Source: JAWKIW01 sp046331175 (lineage in GTDB: Bacteria; Actinomycetota; Acidimicrobiia; Acidimicrobiales; Acidimicrobilacustridaceae). From it: a stretch of DNA of 64,000 nt. Where the stretch lies: contig JAXLRI010000007.1 in NCBI GenBank assembly GCA_046331175.1, forward strand, positions 62,001-126,000, given 5' to 3'. Below, piece after piece: positions 55,033 through 63,364 of the stretch; the stretch's first letter is position 1; each line of letters begins with the position of its first letter. The notes under the pieces are model-generated. The model did not search any database and was not told where the DNA came from. It saw nothing but the letters and a program-made list of their open reading frames with translations. The position numbers were made by a program, and so were the translations under genes.

Positions 55033-56202
55033 TCAGCCCCGGGGCAGCCCGAGGACGCGGGTGGCCACGACGTTGCGCTGGATCTCGGAGGTGCCCCCGC
55101 CGATGGTGGCGGCCAGGGCGACGAAGAAGCCCTGCCACCAGCGTCCGGCCTCCTCGGCCAGCTCGGGGTCGGTCACCGCGGCGTAGGCGCCCTGCAGCTC
55201 GAGGCCCAGCTCGAAGAGCTCCTTGCGCAGCTCGGACGTGGCCAGCTTCATGTACGAGTGCTCGGGGGCCGACGAGCCCTGGGCGAACGAGGCGAAGCCC
55301 TTGTAGCCGAGGGCCCGCAGCGAGGCGACCCGCTCGTAGGCGGCCGCCAGCTGCCGGCGCACCAGCGGGTCCCGGTCGAGCCCCCGGCGTTGGGCCATGG
55401 CGAGCAGCCCCTCGACAGCCCGCTGCGCGCCGGCGACGCCCTCGACCCACAGCCCGCCGCGCTCGTGGGCCAGCGCGCCCATGGTGATGCGCCACCCGTT
55501 GTCGCGCTCGCCGACGAGGTTGGCCTTGGGCACCACGACGTCGTCGAAGAACACCTCGGCGAACTCGACCTGGCCGGTGATGTGGGGCAGCGGCCGCACC
55601 TGCACGCCCGGGGCGTCCATGTCGATGATGAGCGCCGAGATGCCCTTGTGCTTCGGTGCCTCTGGGTTGGTGCGCACGTAGCAGAAGCACTTCTGGGCGA
55701 ACGGGGCGTACGACGTCCACACCTTCTGGCCGTTGACCACGAACGAGTCGCCGTCGTCGACGGCGCGGGTGGACAGGTTGGCGAGGTCGCTGCCGGCGTC
55801 GGGCTCGCTCATGCCGACGCACCACACGACGTCACCGCGGATGGCGGCCGGCGCCTGGGCCTTCTGCTCGTCGTTGCCGAACTCGAGCAGGCTCGGCCCG
55901 ACGATGGCGTAGCCACCGAAGTGGACCGAGCGGACCACGCCCTGCGACGCCAGCTCTTCGAGGTAGATGAGGGTCTGCACCGGCGTGGCGTTCCGGCCGC
56001 CCAGCTCGGGCGGGTACGACGGGATCATCCACCCGTGGTCGAACAACGTGGCCTGCCACGCCCGAGCCCACTCGGGGATGCCGGCCTCGCCCTCGCCGAG
56101 GAAGTCCTTGCCCCGGCTGGCCTCGGGCGGGCAGTGCTCGGCGAGGAAGGCCCGCAGCTCGTCGCGGAACGCCTCGTCCTGCTCGTTCCAGTCGAGCTTC
56201 AC
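55033..56202 (-). CDS. acyl-CoA dehydrogenase, full-length subunit
   Basis: The 389-residue ACAD opens WNEQDEAFRDELRAFLAEHCPPE and contains the FAD/substrate segments VGMSEPDAGSDLANLST and GQKVWTSYA, then the HERGG region and the C-terminal IGGGTSEIQRNVVATRVLGLPRG typical of catalytically competent members. GTG 56202 overlaps the SDR stop (GTGA). With the shorter ACAD it may form a heterotetrameric enzyme oxidising a bulky acyl-CoA. Confidence 0.93.
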   Translation of the reverse strand: MKLDWNEQDEAFRDELRAFLAEHCPPEASRGKDFLGEGEAGIPEWARAWQATLFDHGWMIPSYPPELGGRNATPVQTLIYLEELASQGVVRSVHFGGYAIVGPSLLEFGNDEQKAQAPAAIRGDVVWCVGMSEPDAGSDLANLSTRAVDDGDSFVVNGQKVWTSYAPFAQKCFCYVRTNPEAPKHKGISALIIDMDAPGVQVRPLPHITGQVEFAEVFFDDVVVPKANLVGERDNGWRITMGALAHERGGLWVEGVAGAQRAVEGLLAMAQRRGLDRDPLVRRQLAAAYERVASLRALGYKGFASFAQGSSAPEHSYMKLATSELRKELFELGLELQGAYAAVTDPELAEEAGRWWQGFFVALAATIGGGTSEIQRNVVATRVLGLPRG

Positions 56203-57140
56203 GAGCGGCCCCCGGCATCGGGCGCATCGGGCGACGGGAAGAAGAACGGCGGGATGGTGCCGTCGCTGCGGGCGAACAGCGCCTCGCGAGCGGCGTCGAC
56301 CGCGTCGATGGTCCACACGTCGTCGGCGGTGGCCTCGGTGAGCGGGCGCCAGCCCTCCAACAGCTGGACCTGGCCGCCCTGCACCTTCACCACCTGGCCG
56401 CTGATCCCGGCGGTGAGCGGCGAGGCCAGCCACGCGGCCACCGCCGCCACGTTCTCGGGGGCGAAGCGGTCGAAGTCGCCCTCCTTGGCCGCCATGTAGT
56501 CGCCGGCCACGGCCTCGGTGAGGCGAGTGCGTGCCACCGGGGCGATGGCGTTGACCCGCACGCCGTACCGCTCGAGCTCGCGGGCCACGACGATGGTCAT
56601 CGACGCGATGCCGGCCTTGGCCGCCGCGTAGTTGACCTGGCCGGCGTTGCCGTACAGGCCCGACTCCGACGCCGTGTTGACGATGGCGGCGTCGACCGGG
56701 CCGCCCGCCGCCTTGGCCTGGTCGCGCCAGTGGGCGCCGGCGAAGTGGGTCGTGCAGAAGTGGCCCTTCAGGTGGACGGCGATGACGGCGTCCCACTCCT
56801 GCTCGGTCATCGAGAAGCTCATGCGGTCGCGCAGGATGCCGGCGTTGTTGATGAGCACGTCGAGCCGGCCGAAGGCGGCGACCGCCTCGCCGATGAGGTT
56901 CTCGGCGCCGGCCCAGGTGGCCACGTCGTCGAAGTTGGCCACCGCTTCGCCGCCGGCCGCGGCGATGGCGTCGACCACCTCCTGGGCCGGGGTGGTGTCG
57001 GCCCCCTCGCCCCCGGCCGCGCCACCGAGGTCGTTGACGACGACCTTGGCGCCCTCGGCCGCCAGCAGCTCGGCCTCGGCCCGGCCGATGCCTCGGCCGG
57101 CACCGGTCACGACCGCGACCTTGCCCTCGAACAGACCCAC
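56199..57140 (-). CDS. short-chain dehydrogenase (MFE-2-type)
   Basis: The 313-residue SDR has TGAGRGIG near residue 13, NNAG near 110 and YAAAKAG near 180. Its cofactor region (AEGAKVVVNDLGGAAGG, PAQEVVDAIAAAGGEAV, FGRLDVLINNAGILRDRM) is nearly the same as in the SDR at 30534-31442, so the two are paralogues with probably related (3R)-hydroxyacyl-CoA substrates. It heads an operon with the two ACAD genes. Operator site 5 lies 39 bases upstream. GTG 57140 is preferred over the upstream ATG, which overlaps the operator. Confidence 0.9.
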   Translation of the reverse strand: MGLFEGKVAVVTGAGRGIGRAEAELLAAEGAKVVVNDLGGAAGGEGADTTPAQEVVDAIAAAGGEAVANFDDVATWAGAENLIGEAVAAFGRLDVLINNAGILRDRMSFSMTEQEWDAVIAVHLKGHFCTTHFAGAHWRDQAKAAGGPVDAAIVNTASESGLYGNAGQVNYAAAKAGIASMTIVVARELERYGVRVNAIAPVARTRLTEAVAGDYMAAKEGDFDRFAPENVAAVAAWLASPLTAGISGQVVKVQGGQVQLLEGWRPLTEATADDVWTIDAVDAAREALFARSDGTIPPFFFPSPDAPDAGGRS

Positions 57141-57178
57141 GCTGACCCCCCGGGTGCCACCGCCAGCGGGCGGCGCGA

Positions 57179-57200
57179 AACCTGACGTTCGTGTCACCTC
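57179..57200. promoter_or_regulatory. acyl-CoA regulon operator, site 5
   Basis: AACCTGAC-GTTCGT-GTCACCTC: left arm perfect, right arm four of eight with the core GTCA kept. It lies between the SDR-ACAD-ACAD operon and the divergent enoyl-CoA hydratase and could control both. Confidence 0.6.
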
Positions 57201-57277
57201 ACGCTATCGTCCCGACGCCGGGGCGGCGAGCAGGAGGCGCACGGGCGCTCCCCCGCCCGGCACACGAGGGGGCGACC

Positions 57278-58111
57278 ATGGCCGACGAGCGACCGGCGGA
57301 CGAGCTGGTGACCTGGCGGGTCGACGAGGGCGTCGGCTGGATCACCATCAACGCCCCCGAGCAGGGCAACTCGCTCTCGTGGCCCATGCGCGACCGGATC
57401 GGCGACCTGCTCGAGGACGCCTCGGCGGCGCTCGGCGTGCGGGCCGTCGTGCTGACCGGTGCCGGCGAGCGCCACTTCTGCACCGGCGCCAACCTCGGAG
57501 GCCCCCGGGCCGCCGCCCCCGACCGCCCCGAGGGGGCGCCCGACCGGGCGGTGGGCGATGCCGCCCGCATGATCCGCCGGGGGTGGCAGCGGATGGTCGG
57601 GGCCATCCTCGATTGCGAGAAGCCGGTGGTGTGCGCCGTGAACGGCACCGCCGCCGGCGGCGGTGCCCAGCTGGTGCTGGCGTGCGACCTGGTCGTGATG
57701 GCCGACACCGCCCGGATCATCGAGGTGTTCGTGCGGCGCGGGATCATGCCCGACGCCGGCGGCGCCTACCTGCTCCCCCGCCTCGTCGGCATGCACCGGG
57801 CCAAGGAGCTGCTGTTCCTCGGCGACGACCTGTCGGCCGCGGACGCCGAGCGGTTCGGCATCGCCAACCGCGTCGTGCCCGCCGACGAGCTGGCCGCGGC
57901 CGCCGGCGAGCTGGCCGGCCGCCTCGCCGCCGGGCCGACCAAGGCGATCGGCATGACCAAGTGGCTCCTCAACCGCTCGTTCGAGTCGAGCCGCCAGACC
58001 GCCTTCGACGAGGAGGCCTACGCCCAGGAGCTGGTGAACGCCTCGGCCGACGCGCGCGAGGGCATGACGGCGTTCATCGAGCGCCGCGACCCCGGCTTCA
58101 CCGGCTGGTAG
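57278..58111 (+). CDS. enoyl-CoA hydratase/isomerase family protein
   Basis: The 277-residue crotonase has GERHFCTGANLGG near residue 65 and VNGTAAGGGAQLV near 122. The later loop RRGIMPDAGGAYLLPRLVG has Asp where many hydratases have Glu. ATG 57278 follows GAGGGGG. It is divergent from the SDR-ACAD-ACAD operon and shares the operator site 5 region, which supports one pathway. Confidence 0.9.
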   Translation: MADERPADELVTWRVDEGVGWITINAPEQGNSLSWPMRDRIGDLLEDASAALGVRAVVLTGAGERHFCTGANLGGPRAAAPDRPEGAPDRAVGDAARMIRRGWQRMVGAILDCEKPVVCAVNGTAAGGGAQLVLACDLVVMADTARIIEVFVRRGIMPDAGGAYLLPRLVGMHRAKELLFLGDDLSAADAERFGIANRVVPADELAAAAGELAGRLAAGPTKAIGMTKWLLNRSFESSRQTAFDEEAYAQELVNASADAREGMTAFIERRDPGFTGW

Positions 58112-58132
58112 GCCGATCCGGCGGCTCGGCGA

Positions 58133-58642
58133 TCAGTCGTCGTCGGCGTCGTCGGTGGCCGCCGCCTCGTCGGCCTTGGCCGGACGGCCTTCGGGGCCCC
58201 AGTCGTAGCCGAGCTCGTCGAGCCAGTCGCCGAGGTCGCGCCCGATGCGGAACTGGGCCAGGGTGTCGCCCTCGCCGCTCGTGTAGCGCAGCTGGATCAT
58301 CGTCTTCTGCACCGAGGTGGGGTCCTCGGCGGCGGTGTCGACGCTGCTGATGGCCGACCGCTCGATGGTGAACTCCTTCTGCGGCGCCCACGTGACGAAG
58401 GCGATGCGCTCGGGCCCCACCGCCAGGGCACCCATGCCCCGCAGCCCGCCGGCCTCCTCGGGCTCGGTGCCGAAGCCGGTGGCCTTGGGCTCGATGACCT
58501 TCACCGCGTCCTTGCCGCCCACCAGCTCGCGGGCCCGGGCGATGGCGGCATCGCCCTTCTTGTTGAGCATCGGCGTCAGCGCCAGCCCGGCGATGATGAC
58601 GACGACGACCACCACGAGCAGCACGATGAGCAGGGCGTTCAT
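58133..58642 (-). CDS. membrane-anchored hypothetical protein
   Basis: The 169-residue protein has one N-terminal helix (LLIVLLVVVVVVIIAGLALT) and a soluble beta-rich domain of about 110 residues (RIAFVTWAPQKEFTIERSAIS, MIQLRYTSGEG), similar to PH-like domains. The C-terminus is acidic. ATG 58642 starts right before the helix. The function is unknown. Confidence 0.78.
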   Translation of the reverse strand: MNALLIVLLVVVVVVIIAGLALTPMLNKKGDAAIARARELVGGKDAVKVIEPKATGFGTEPEEAGGLRGMGALAVGPERIAFVTWAPQKEFTIERSAISSVDTAAEDPTSVQKTMIQLRYTSGEGDTLAQFRIGRDLGDWLDELGYDWGPEGRPAKADEAAATDDADDD

Positions 58643-58814
58643 GGCGGCGACGCTACCAACCGCCCCACCCGGCCGCCGGGGATGGCGATGCCGCCGCGCC
58701 ACGGTCGCCGCCGGCGGTGCCGGCCGGTGGTGTGACCCGCGACACGGTCCGTACACCCCGGGTGCGAAGATCGGCGGGCGCGCGGCGGGGGCCGCGCCGC
58801 AACGGGGGGTACCG

Positions 58815-60317
58815 ATGGGCCGGTTCGACGACTTCCACGTGGGCGTGCCCGAGCCCGACGACGACCCGGGCCTGCCCATCAAGCTCAACCCGTGCTCGAA
58901 CGGCGAGTTCGTCCCCCCGCCCCCGTCGCCGATCGTGCGGGAGGCGGTGCGCCGGGCACGCGAGGACGCCGAGCGCAACGCCCGGCGCCTCGGGATGTCG
59001 CGCCGCCGCTTCCTCCTGTCGTCGATGGGTGCCGCCACGACGCTGATGGCCCTGGCCGCGTGCAGCAGCGAGGCGAACAAGGCGGCCGGCACCGGCGGCA
59101 CGGGCGGCACCTTCCGCGTCCCGAACGAGGCCGGCACCGAGCCCGACGCCGCCTACGACGCGCTCGGCGGCGAGCAGTTCGTGTTCGACGTGCAGACCCA
59201 CTACCTCGACGCAACCCACGACTACCCGCCCGCCCTCGGCGTGATGTTCCCCCAGGCGGCCTGCGACGCCGGCAAGGACGGCGACTCGAAGGTGTGCTTC
59301 TCGGTCGACAAGTACCTCGACCTGCTGTTCAACCGCAGCGACACCAACATGGTCATCCTGTCGGCCCTGCCCTTCGCCGGCTCGCCGCTCAGCGCCGACG
59401 TCATGGCCAAGACCATCGACCTCGCCGACCGCCTCTGCAACGACAAGCGCACGCTGATGCAGGGCGAGGCCCACCCGAGCACCGGTCCCATCCAGGGCGT
59501 CTACGAGAACATGGCCAAGCTCAAGGCCACCACGCCCATGGCGGCGTGGAAGGTGTACACGCACCTCGGCGGCCCGGGCTGGTACCTCGACGACCACGAC
59601 CCGTCGGCCCCCCAGGTCGGCCAGGCGTTCCTCGACAAGGTGCGCGAGCTGGGCCCGAAGCTGGTCGCGGTGCACAAGGGCTTCGCCATGGTGTCGAACG
59701 CGCCGCAGTTCTCCGACCCGGTCGACGTCGGCCCGGCCGCGTCGCGCAACCCCGACATCCGCTTCGTCATCTACCACTCGGGCTACGACATCGACTCGAC
59801 CGAGGGGCCCTACGACGACAAGAACACCAAGGGCATCGACCGGCTCGTCCGCTCCGTGAAGCAGGCCGGCATCGGGCCCGGCGGCAACGTCTACGCCGAG
59901 CTCGGCTCCACGTGGCGGGCCCTGATGCAGAAGCCCGACGAGGCGGCCCACGCCCTCGGCAAGCTGCTGGTGACCTTCGGCGAGGACAACATCGTGTGGG
60001 GCACCGACTCGATCTGGTACGGCGCCCCCCAGGACCAGATCCAGGCGTTCCGGTCCTTCGAGATCACGCCGACGTTCCAGCAGCGCTTCGGCTACCCAGC
60101 CCTGACCTCCAAGGCCAAGGCCAAGATCCTGGGGCTCAACTCGGCCCGCCTCTACGGCGTCGAGCCGATCACCACGACCTGCAAGATCGATCGCCAGCAG
60201 ATCGAGAGCGCTCGACTCACCTCGTTCGAGGGCAACACCACCTACGGCCCTCGGACCGCCAGCCAGGCGTGGGCCGTGGCCGCCCACGAGCAGGCCCAGC
60301 TCCTCGGCCTGGCCTGA
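58815..60317 (+). CDS. Tat-exported amidohydrolase-type protein with long N-terminal extension
   Basis: The 500-residue protein is of the amidohydrolase (TIM-barrel) superfamily, with FDVQTHYLDATHDYP near residue 127 and a C-terminal FGEDNIVWGTDSIW (Asp ligand). A twin-arginine signal (MSRRRFLLSS, then a hydrophobic helix ending in an LAAC lipobox) starts only at residue 61. The first 60 residues are charged and Pro-rich. ATG 58815 has a GGGGGG site while ATG 58995 before the Tat motif has none, so the extension is probably translated. The substrate is unknown. Confidence 0.82.
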   Translation: MGRFDDFHVGVPEPDDDPGLPIKLNPCSNGEFVPPPPSPIVREAVRRAREDAERNARRLGMSRRRFLLSSMGAATTLMALAACSSEANKAAGTGGTGGTFRVPNEAGTEPDAAYDALGGEQFVFDVQTHYLDATHDYPPALGVMFPQAACDAGKDGDSKVCFSVDKYLDLLFNRSDTNMVILSALPFAGSPLSADVMAKTIDLADRLCNDKRTLMQGEAHPSTGPIQGVYENMAKLKATTPMAAWKVYTHLGGPGWYLDDHDPSAPQVGQAFLDKVRELGPKLVAVHKGFAMVSNAPQFSDPVDVGPAASRNPDIRFVIYHSGYDIDSTEGPYDDKNTKGIDRLVRSVKQAGIGPGGNVYAELGSTWRALMQKPDEAAHALGKLLVTFGEDNIVWGTDSIWYGAPQDQIQAFRSFEITPTFQQRFGYPALTSKAKAKILGLNSARLYGVEPITTTCKIDRQQIESARLTSFEGNTTYGPRTASQAWAVAAHEQAQLLGLA

Positions 60318-60340
60318 CCCCGGTCGCCGGCCCTGCCGGC

Positions 60341-61720
60341 TCAGGTGAGGGCGCGGTCGGGGACCCAGTTGCCGTGGAAGCCGGCGGGCACCCGCACGGG
60401 CAGGTGCACCCGGGCGACCTCGGTGCCGAAGTCGTGGGCGTCGACCACGACGAGGTCGGACCGGTCGGTCGCCTGGTCGTAGACGTAGCCGAGGAGCCAG
60501 CCCTCGTCCTCGCCGGCGTCGTCGGCGGCGGGCACGAAGACGAACTCGCTGCCGGCCCGGCCGGCCCCGAGGTCGGCCTCGGCGGTGGTGCCGGCCACGA
60601 CGTCGTGCTTGAGCAGGGCGGTCCGGCCGCCCTCGCCCCGCGCACCCAAGGCGTCGAAGCCCGTGTTGGCCAGCGAGTAGCCGTAGCGGTGGGGGCGGCC
60701 GGCCAGGCGCTCGTCGGCCCGCGGGAACTCCTGACCCCGGCCGTCGAGCACCGTGCGGTCGATCCGACCCGCCACCGGGTCGAGCACCCACCGCTCGAGC
60801 ACGGGCTCGCCCTGCGACGGGTCGCCGTGGTCCGGATCGTCGAAGGCCCGGGGGTGCACCACGAGGTCGATGACGACCCGGTCGCCGTCGTCGTAGGCGT
60901 TGAGGGGGTGGTACACGTAGCAGGGGTCGACGTCGAGCCACACGACGTCGTCGCCGCTGCCGGTCCTCGGCAGCAGCCCGACCCGGGCGTGGTAGGCGGG
61001 ATCCCACTGGAACGGCAGGGCCAGCCCCGACATGGCGGCTTCGAGGCTGAAGACCACGGGCAGGTCGAACACCACGACGCGCGTGTCGGTGAGGCCCATG
61101 TCGTGGACCATCACCGGGCCACCCATGGCGACCTCGGCGGTGTGGGAGAGCTGCCCGGCGGCGCTGATCACGTGGTACCGCAGCACCGGCTCGACGAAGC
61201 TGTAGCTGACCACGTGCAGGTCGTTGGTGTCGGGGTCGAACTTCGGGTGGGCGTTGACGCCGGCCGGGAGCGAGCCGCCGAAGCTCGACTGGCCGATGGT
61301 GTCGAGCTCGGGCGTGAGCTGCCAGGGCAGGGCCCCTTCGGTGATGGCCCAGATGCCGCCGGCGTGGTGCACCACGTTGGTGTTGCCCTGCCCCGCGTAC
61401 AGGCCGCCCTCGGCGGTGGGGGCGGGCGCCTCGCCGAGCTTGGCCGCGAGGTCGGGGGTGCGGACCCAGCGGTTGCGATACCACTCGGCCCGACCGTCCT
61501 GGAGCCGCACGCCGTGGACCATGCCGTCGCCGATGAACCAGTGGTGGTGGTCGGGGTCGGCACCCACGGGGTTGGGCCCGTTGCGCAGGTACCGGCCGGT
61601 GAGGGCGTCGGGCAGCGCCCCGGTCACCTCGAGGTCGGTGACGGTGACCTCCTCGGTCACCGGGGCGAAGTTGGCCTCCAGGAACGCGTAGCTGCTGGTG
61701 CGGCCGGCGGTGTCGGTCAT
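60341..61720 (-). CDS. carotenoid cleavage/lignostilbene-type dioxygenase
   Basis: The 459-residue protein is a carotenoid oxygenase-family beta-propeller. The four iron-binding His are visible in NAHPKFD, MVHDMGLT, YHPLNAYDD and, near the C-terminus, GFHGNW. The N-terminal NGPNP motif is present. The family cleaves carotenoids, apocarotenoids or stilbenes; the substrate cannot be told. ATG 61720 is preferred to the one 12 codons upstream. The gene is divergent from a TetR regulator and shares the 23-bp operator at 61758. Confidence 0.93.
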   Translation of the reverse strand: MTDTAGRTSSYAFLEANFAPVTEEVTVTDLEVTGALPDALTGRYLRNGPNPVGADPDHHHWFIGDGMVHGVRLQDGRAEWYRNRWVRTPDLAAKLGEAPAPTAEGGLYAGQGNTNVVHHAGGIWAITEGALPWQLTPELDTIGQSSFGGSLPAGVNAHPKFDPDTNDLHVVSYSFVEPVLRYHVISAAGQLSHTAEVAMGGPVMVHDMGLTDTRVVVFDLPVVFSLEAAMSGLALPFQWDPAYHARVGLLPRTGSGDDVVWLDVDPCYVYHPLNAYDDGDRVVIDLVVHPRAFDDPDHGDPSQGEPVLERWVLDPVAGRIDRTVLDGRGQEFPRADERLAGRPHRYGYSLANTGFDALGARGEGGRTALLKHDVVAGTTAEADLGAGRAGSEFVFVPAADDAGEDEGWLLGYVYDQATDRSDLVVVDAHDFGTEVARVHLPVRVPAGFHGNWVPDRALT

Positions 61721-61757
61721 GGATCCCCCTCGAGCGGTGCCGACGTTTCGCGACACT

Positions 61758-61780
61758 GTTTGCTAACTGCGTTAGATAAC
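61758..61780. promoter_or_regulatory. TetR operator
   Basis: GTTTGCTAAC-TGC-GTTAGATAAC is an inverted repeat matching at eight of ten positions, with a perfect CTAAC-TGC-GTTAG core, between the divergent carotenoid oxygenase and TetR genes. Confidence 0.75.
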
Positions 61781-61806
61781 ACCGGGATCTGCTAGGTTGT
61801 CAACCC

Positions 61807-62433
61807 GTGGCCCGCCCCCGCGAGTACGACGACGACCTGCGCGTGCGCCTCGTCGACGCCGCCGGGCGGCTCCTGGCCGCCGAGGGGCCCACCGCCGTCT
61901 CCACCCGGCGGGTGGCGGCCGAGGTCGGCACCACCACCGCCGCGATCTACAGCCTGCTCGGCTCCAAGGAGGAGCTGGTCCGGGCCATGTACCGCGAGGG
62001 CTTCGCCCGCCTCGGCGAGCGGCTGGGCGAGGTCCCCACCGGCGACGACCCCCTCACCCACCTGTGGGCCCTCGGGCGCGCCTACCACGGCGCCGCCCTG
62101 GCCAGCCCGCACCTCTACGTGGTCATGTTCGAGCGGCCGATCCCCGAGTTCTGCCCCAACGACGAGGATGCCGCTCGCTCGCTCGGCACCCTGCAGGTGC
62201 TCATCGACGGCGTCGCCGACTGCGTGCGGGCCGGCATCTTCGCTGGCGATCCCGAGGCCCTCGCCATGCGGTTCTGGGCCTTCGCCCACGGCGTCGCCAG
62301 CCTCACCATCGCCGGCGTGCTGACCCCCGCCGACGCCGAGGAGATCCTCGACGGCGGCACCACCGCCCTGTCGGTCGGGCTCCAGGCCGAGGTCGCCGGC
62401 TGGTCGGCGCCGCACCACCCCGACCCCCGCTGA
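61807..62433 (+). CDS. TetR-family regulator
   Basis: The 208-residue regulator has a TetR HTH (VRLVDAAGRLLAAEGPTAVSTRRVAAEVGTTTAAIYSLLGSKEELV region, residues about 12-55) and a TetR_C_13-like ligand domain. The start GTG 61807 lies just downstream of the palindrome it probably binds. It likely represses the divergent carotenoid oxygenase gene; the inducer may be the enzyme's substrate or product. Confidence 0.9.
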   Translation: MARPREYDDDLRVRLVDAAGRLLAAEGPTAVSTRRVAAEVGTTTAAIYSLLGSKEELVRAMYREGFARLGERLGEVPTGDDPLTHLWALGRAYHGAALASPHLYVVMFERPIPEFCPNDEDAARSLGTLQVLIDGVADCVRAGIFAGDPEALAMRFWAFAHGVASLTIAGVLTPADAEEILDGGTTALSVGLQAEVAGWSAPHHPDPR

Positions 62434-62458
62434 CGACCGGCTCGCCGCAGCGCGACGC

Positions 62459-63217
62459 CTACTTCTTCTTGTGCTTGTCCTTGCGCTCGGCCCGGTGGCG
62501 CGCCTGCAGGGCGGCACCGATGATGCCGGCCTTGTTCTTGAGGCGGGCGGTGGTGACGGGCGTGCGGCACTGCACCAGCGGCAGCCAGGGATCGGGCTGC
62601 TTGGAGATGCCACCCCCGAGGATGAACAGGTCGGGCCACAGCAGATCCTCGACCAGCTGGAGGTACTCGCTCAGGCGACCGGCCCAGTCCTCCCACGACA
62701 GGCCGTCGCGCTCGCGCACCGACTCGGCGGCGTACTTCTCGGCGTCGCCGCCGTGCAGGGAGAGGTGGCCCAGCTCGGAGTTGGGCACCAGCTTGCCGTG
62801 GTACATCAGCGCCGAACCGATGCCGGTGCCGAGCGTGAGCAGCAGCACCACGCCCTTGTGGGCGTCGCCGCCGCCGAAGGTGGCCTCGGCCAGCCCGGCG
62901 GCGTCGGCGTCGTTCATGACGGTGAGGTCGACGTCGCCACCGAGGTGCCTGGAGGCGTCGAGGCCGACCCAGGCGTCGCCGAGGTTGGCGGCGGTGCGGA
63001 TGGTGCCGTGGGTCACCACGCCGGGGAAGGTGCACCCGACCGGGCCGTCCCAGTCGAAGTGGTCGATGATCTGGTGGACGACGTCGTGCACGGCGTCGGG
63101 CGTCGCGGGGTGCGGCGTGAGGATCCGCAGGCGGTCGGTCTTGAACACGCCCTTGTTGGTGTCGACGACCGCCCCCTTGATGCCGGTGCCGCCGATGTCG
63201 ATGCCGAGGACCTTCAC
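62459..63217 (-). CDS. ppgK: polyphosphate glucokinase
   Basis: The 252-residue ROK-family enzyme starts KVLGIDIGGTGIKGAVVD, the phosphate-binding loop, and has the PpgK-type GCTFPGVVTHGTIRTAANL, the catalytic MNDADAAG and LTLGTGIGSALM segments. It phosphorylates glucose using polyphosphate or ATP, typical of actinobacteria. GTG 63217 opens the family N-terminus. The C-terminus is a lysine-rich tail. It converges on the TetR gene. Confidence 0.94.
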   Translation of the reverse strand: MKVLGIDIGGTGIKGAVVDTNKGVFKTDRLRILTPHPATPDAVHDVVHQIIDHFDWDGPVGCTFPGVVTHGTIRTAANLGDAWVGLDASRHLGGDVDLTVMNDADAAGLAEATFGGGDAHKGVVLLLTLGTGIGSALMYHGKLVPNSELGHLSLHGGDAEKYAAESVRERDGLSWEDWAGRLSEYLQLVEDLLWPDLFILGGGISKQPDPWLPLVQCRTPVTTARLKNKAGIIGAALQARHRAERKDKHKKK

Positions 63218-63364
63218 GTGCCGTACCCCCTGGTCGAGCCGTCGGGCAGTCTCGCGCGGCCGCCGGGTCGCCGCGCGGCGCCGGCCGAGCCCGCGCGACC
63301 GATCGCCCGACGCGGTGACGAGCGGCCCTTCTCGTCGCCGGCCCGCCTCCCTACCCTGGGTGGC
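63218..63364. other. divergent intergenic region
   Basis: The 147 bases between ppgK and amrS hold both promoters. I see GC-rich short inverted repeats but no clear palindromic operator or -10 box. Confidence 0.5.

Noticed and set aside
58653..61484. 943-codon minus-strand frame
   Set aside because: It covers the amidohydrolase on the other strand and the carotenoid oxygenase in another frame; the product is low-complexity.
63322..63345. Third copy of the 11.2/12.0-kb repeat
   Set aside because: Only a 16-base match (around CTTCTCGTCGCCGGCC) is present, made of words common in this genome; the rest does not align.
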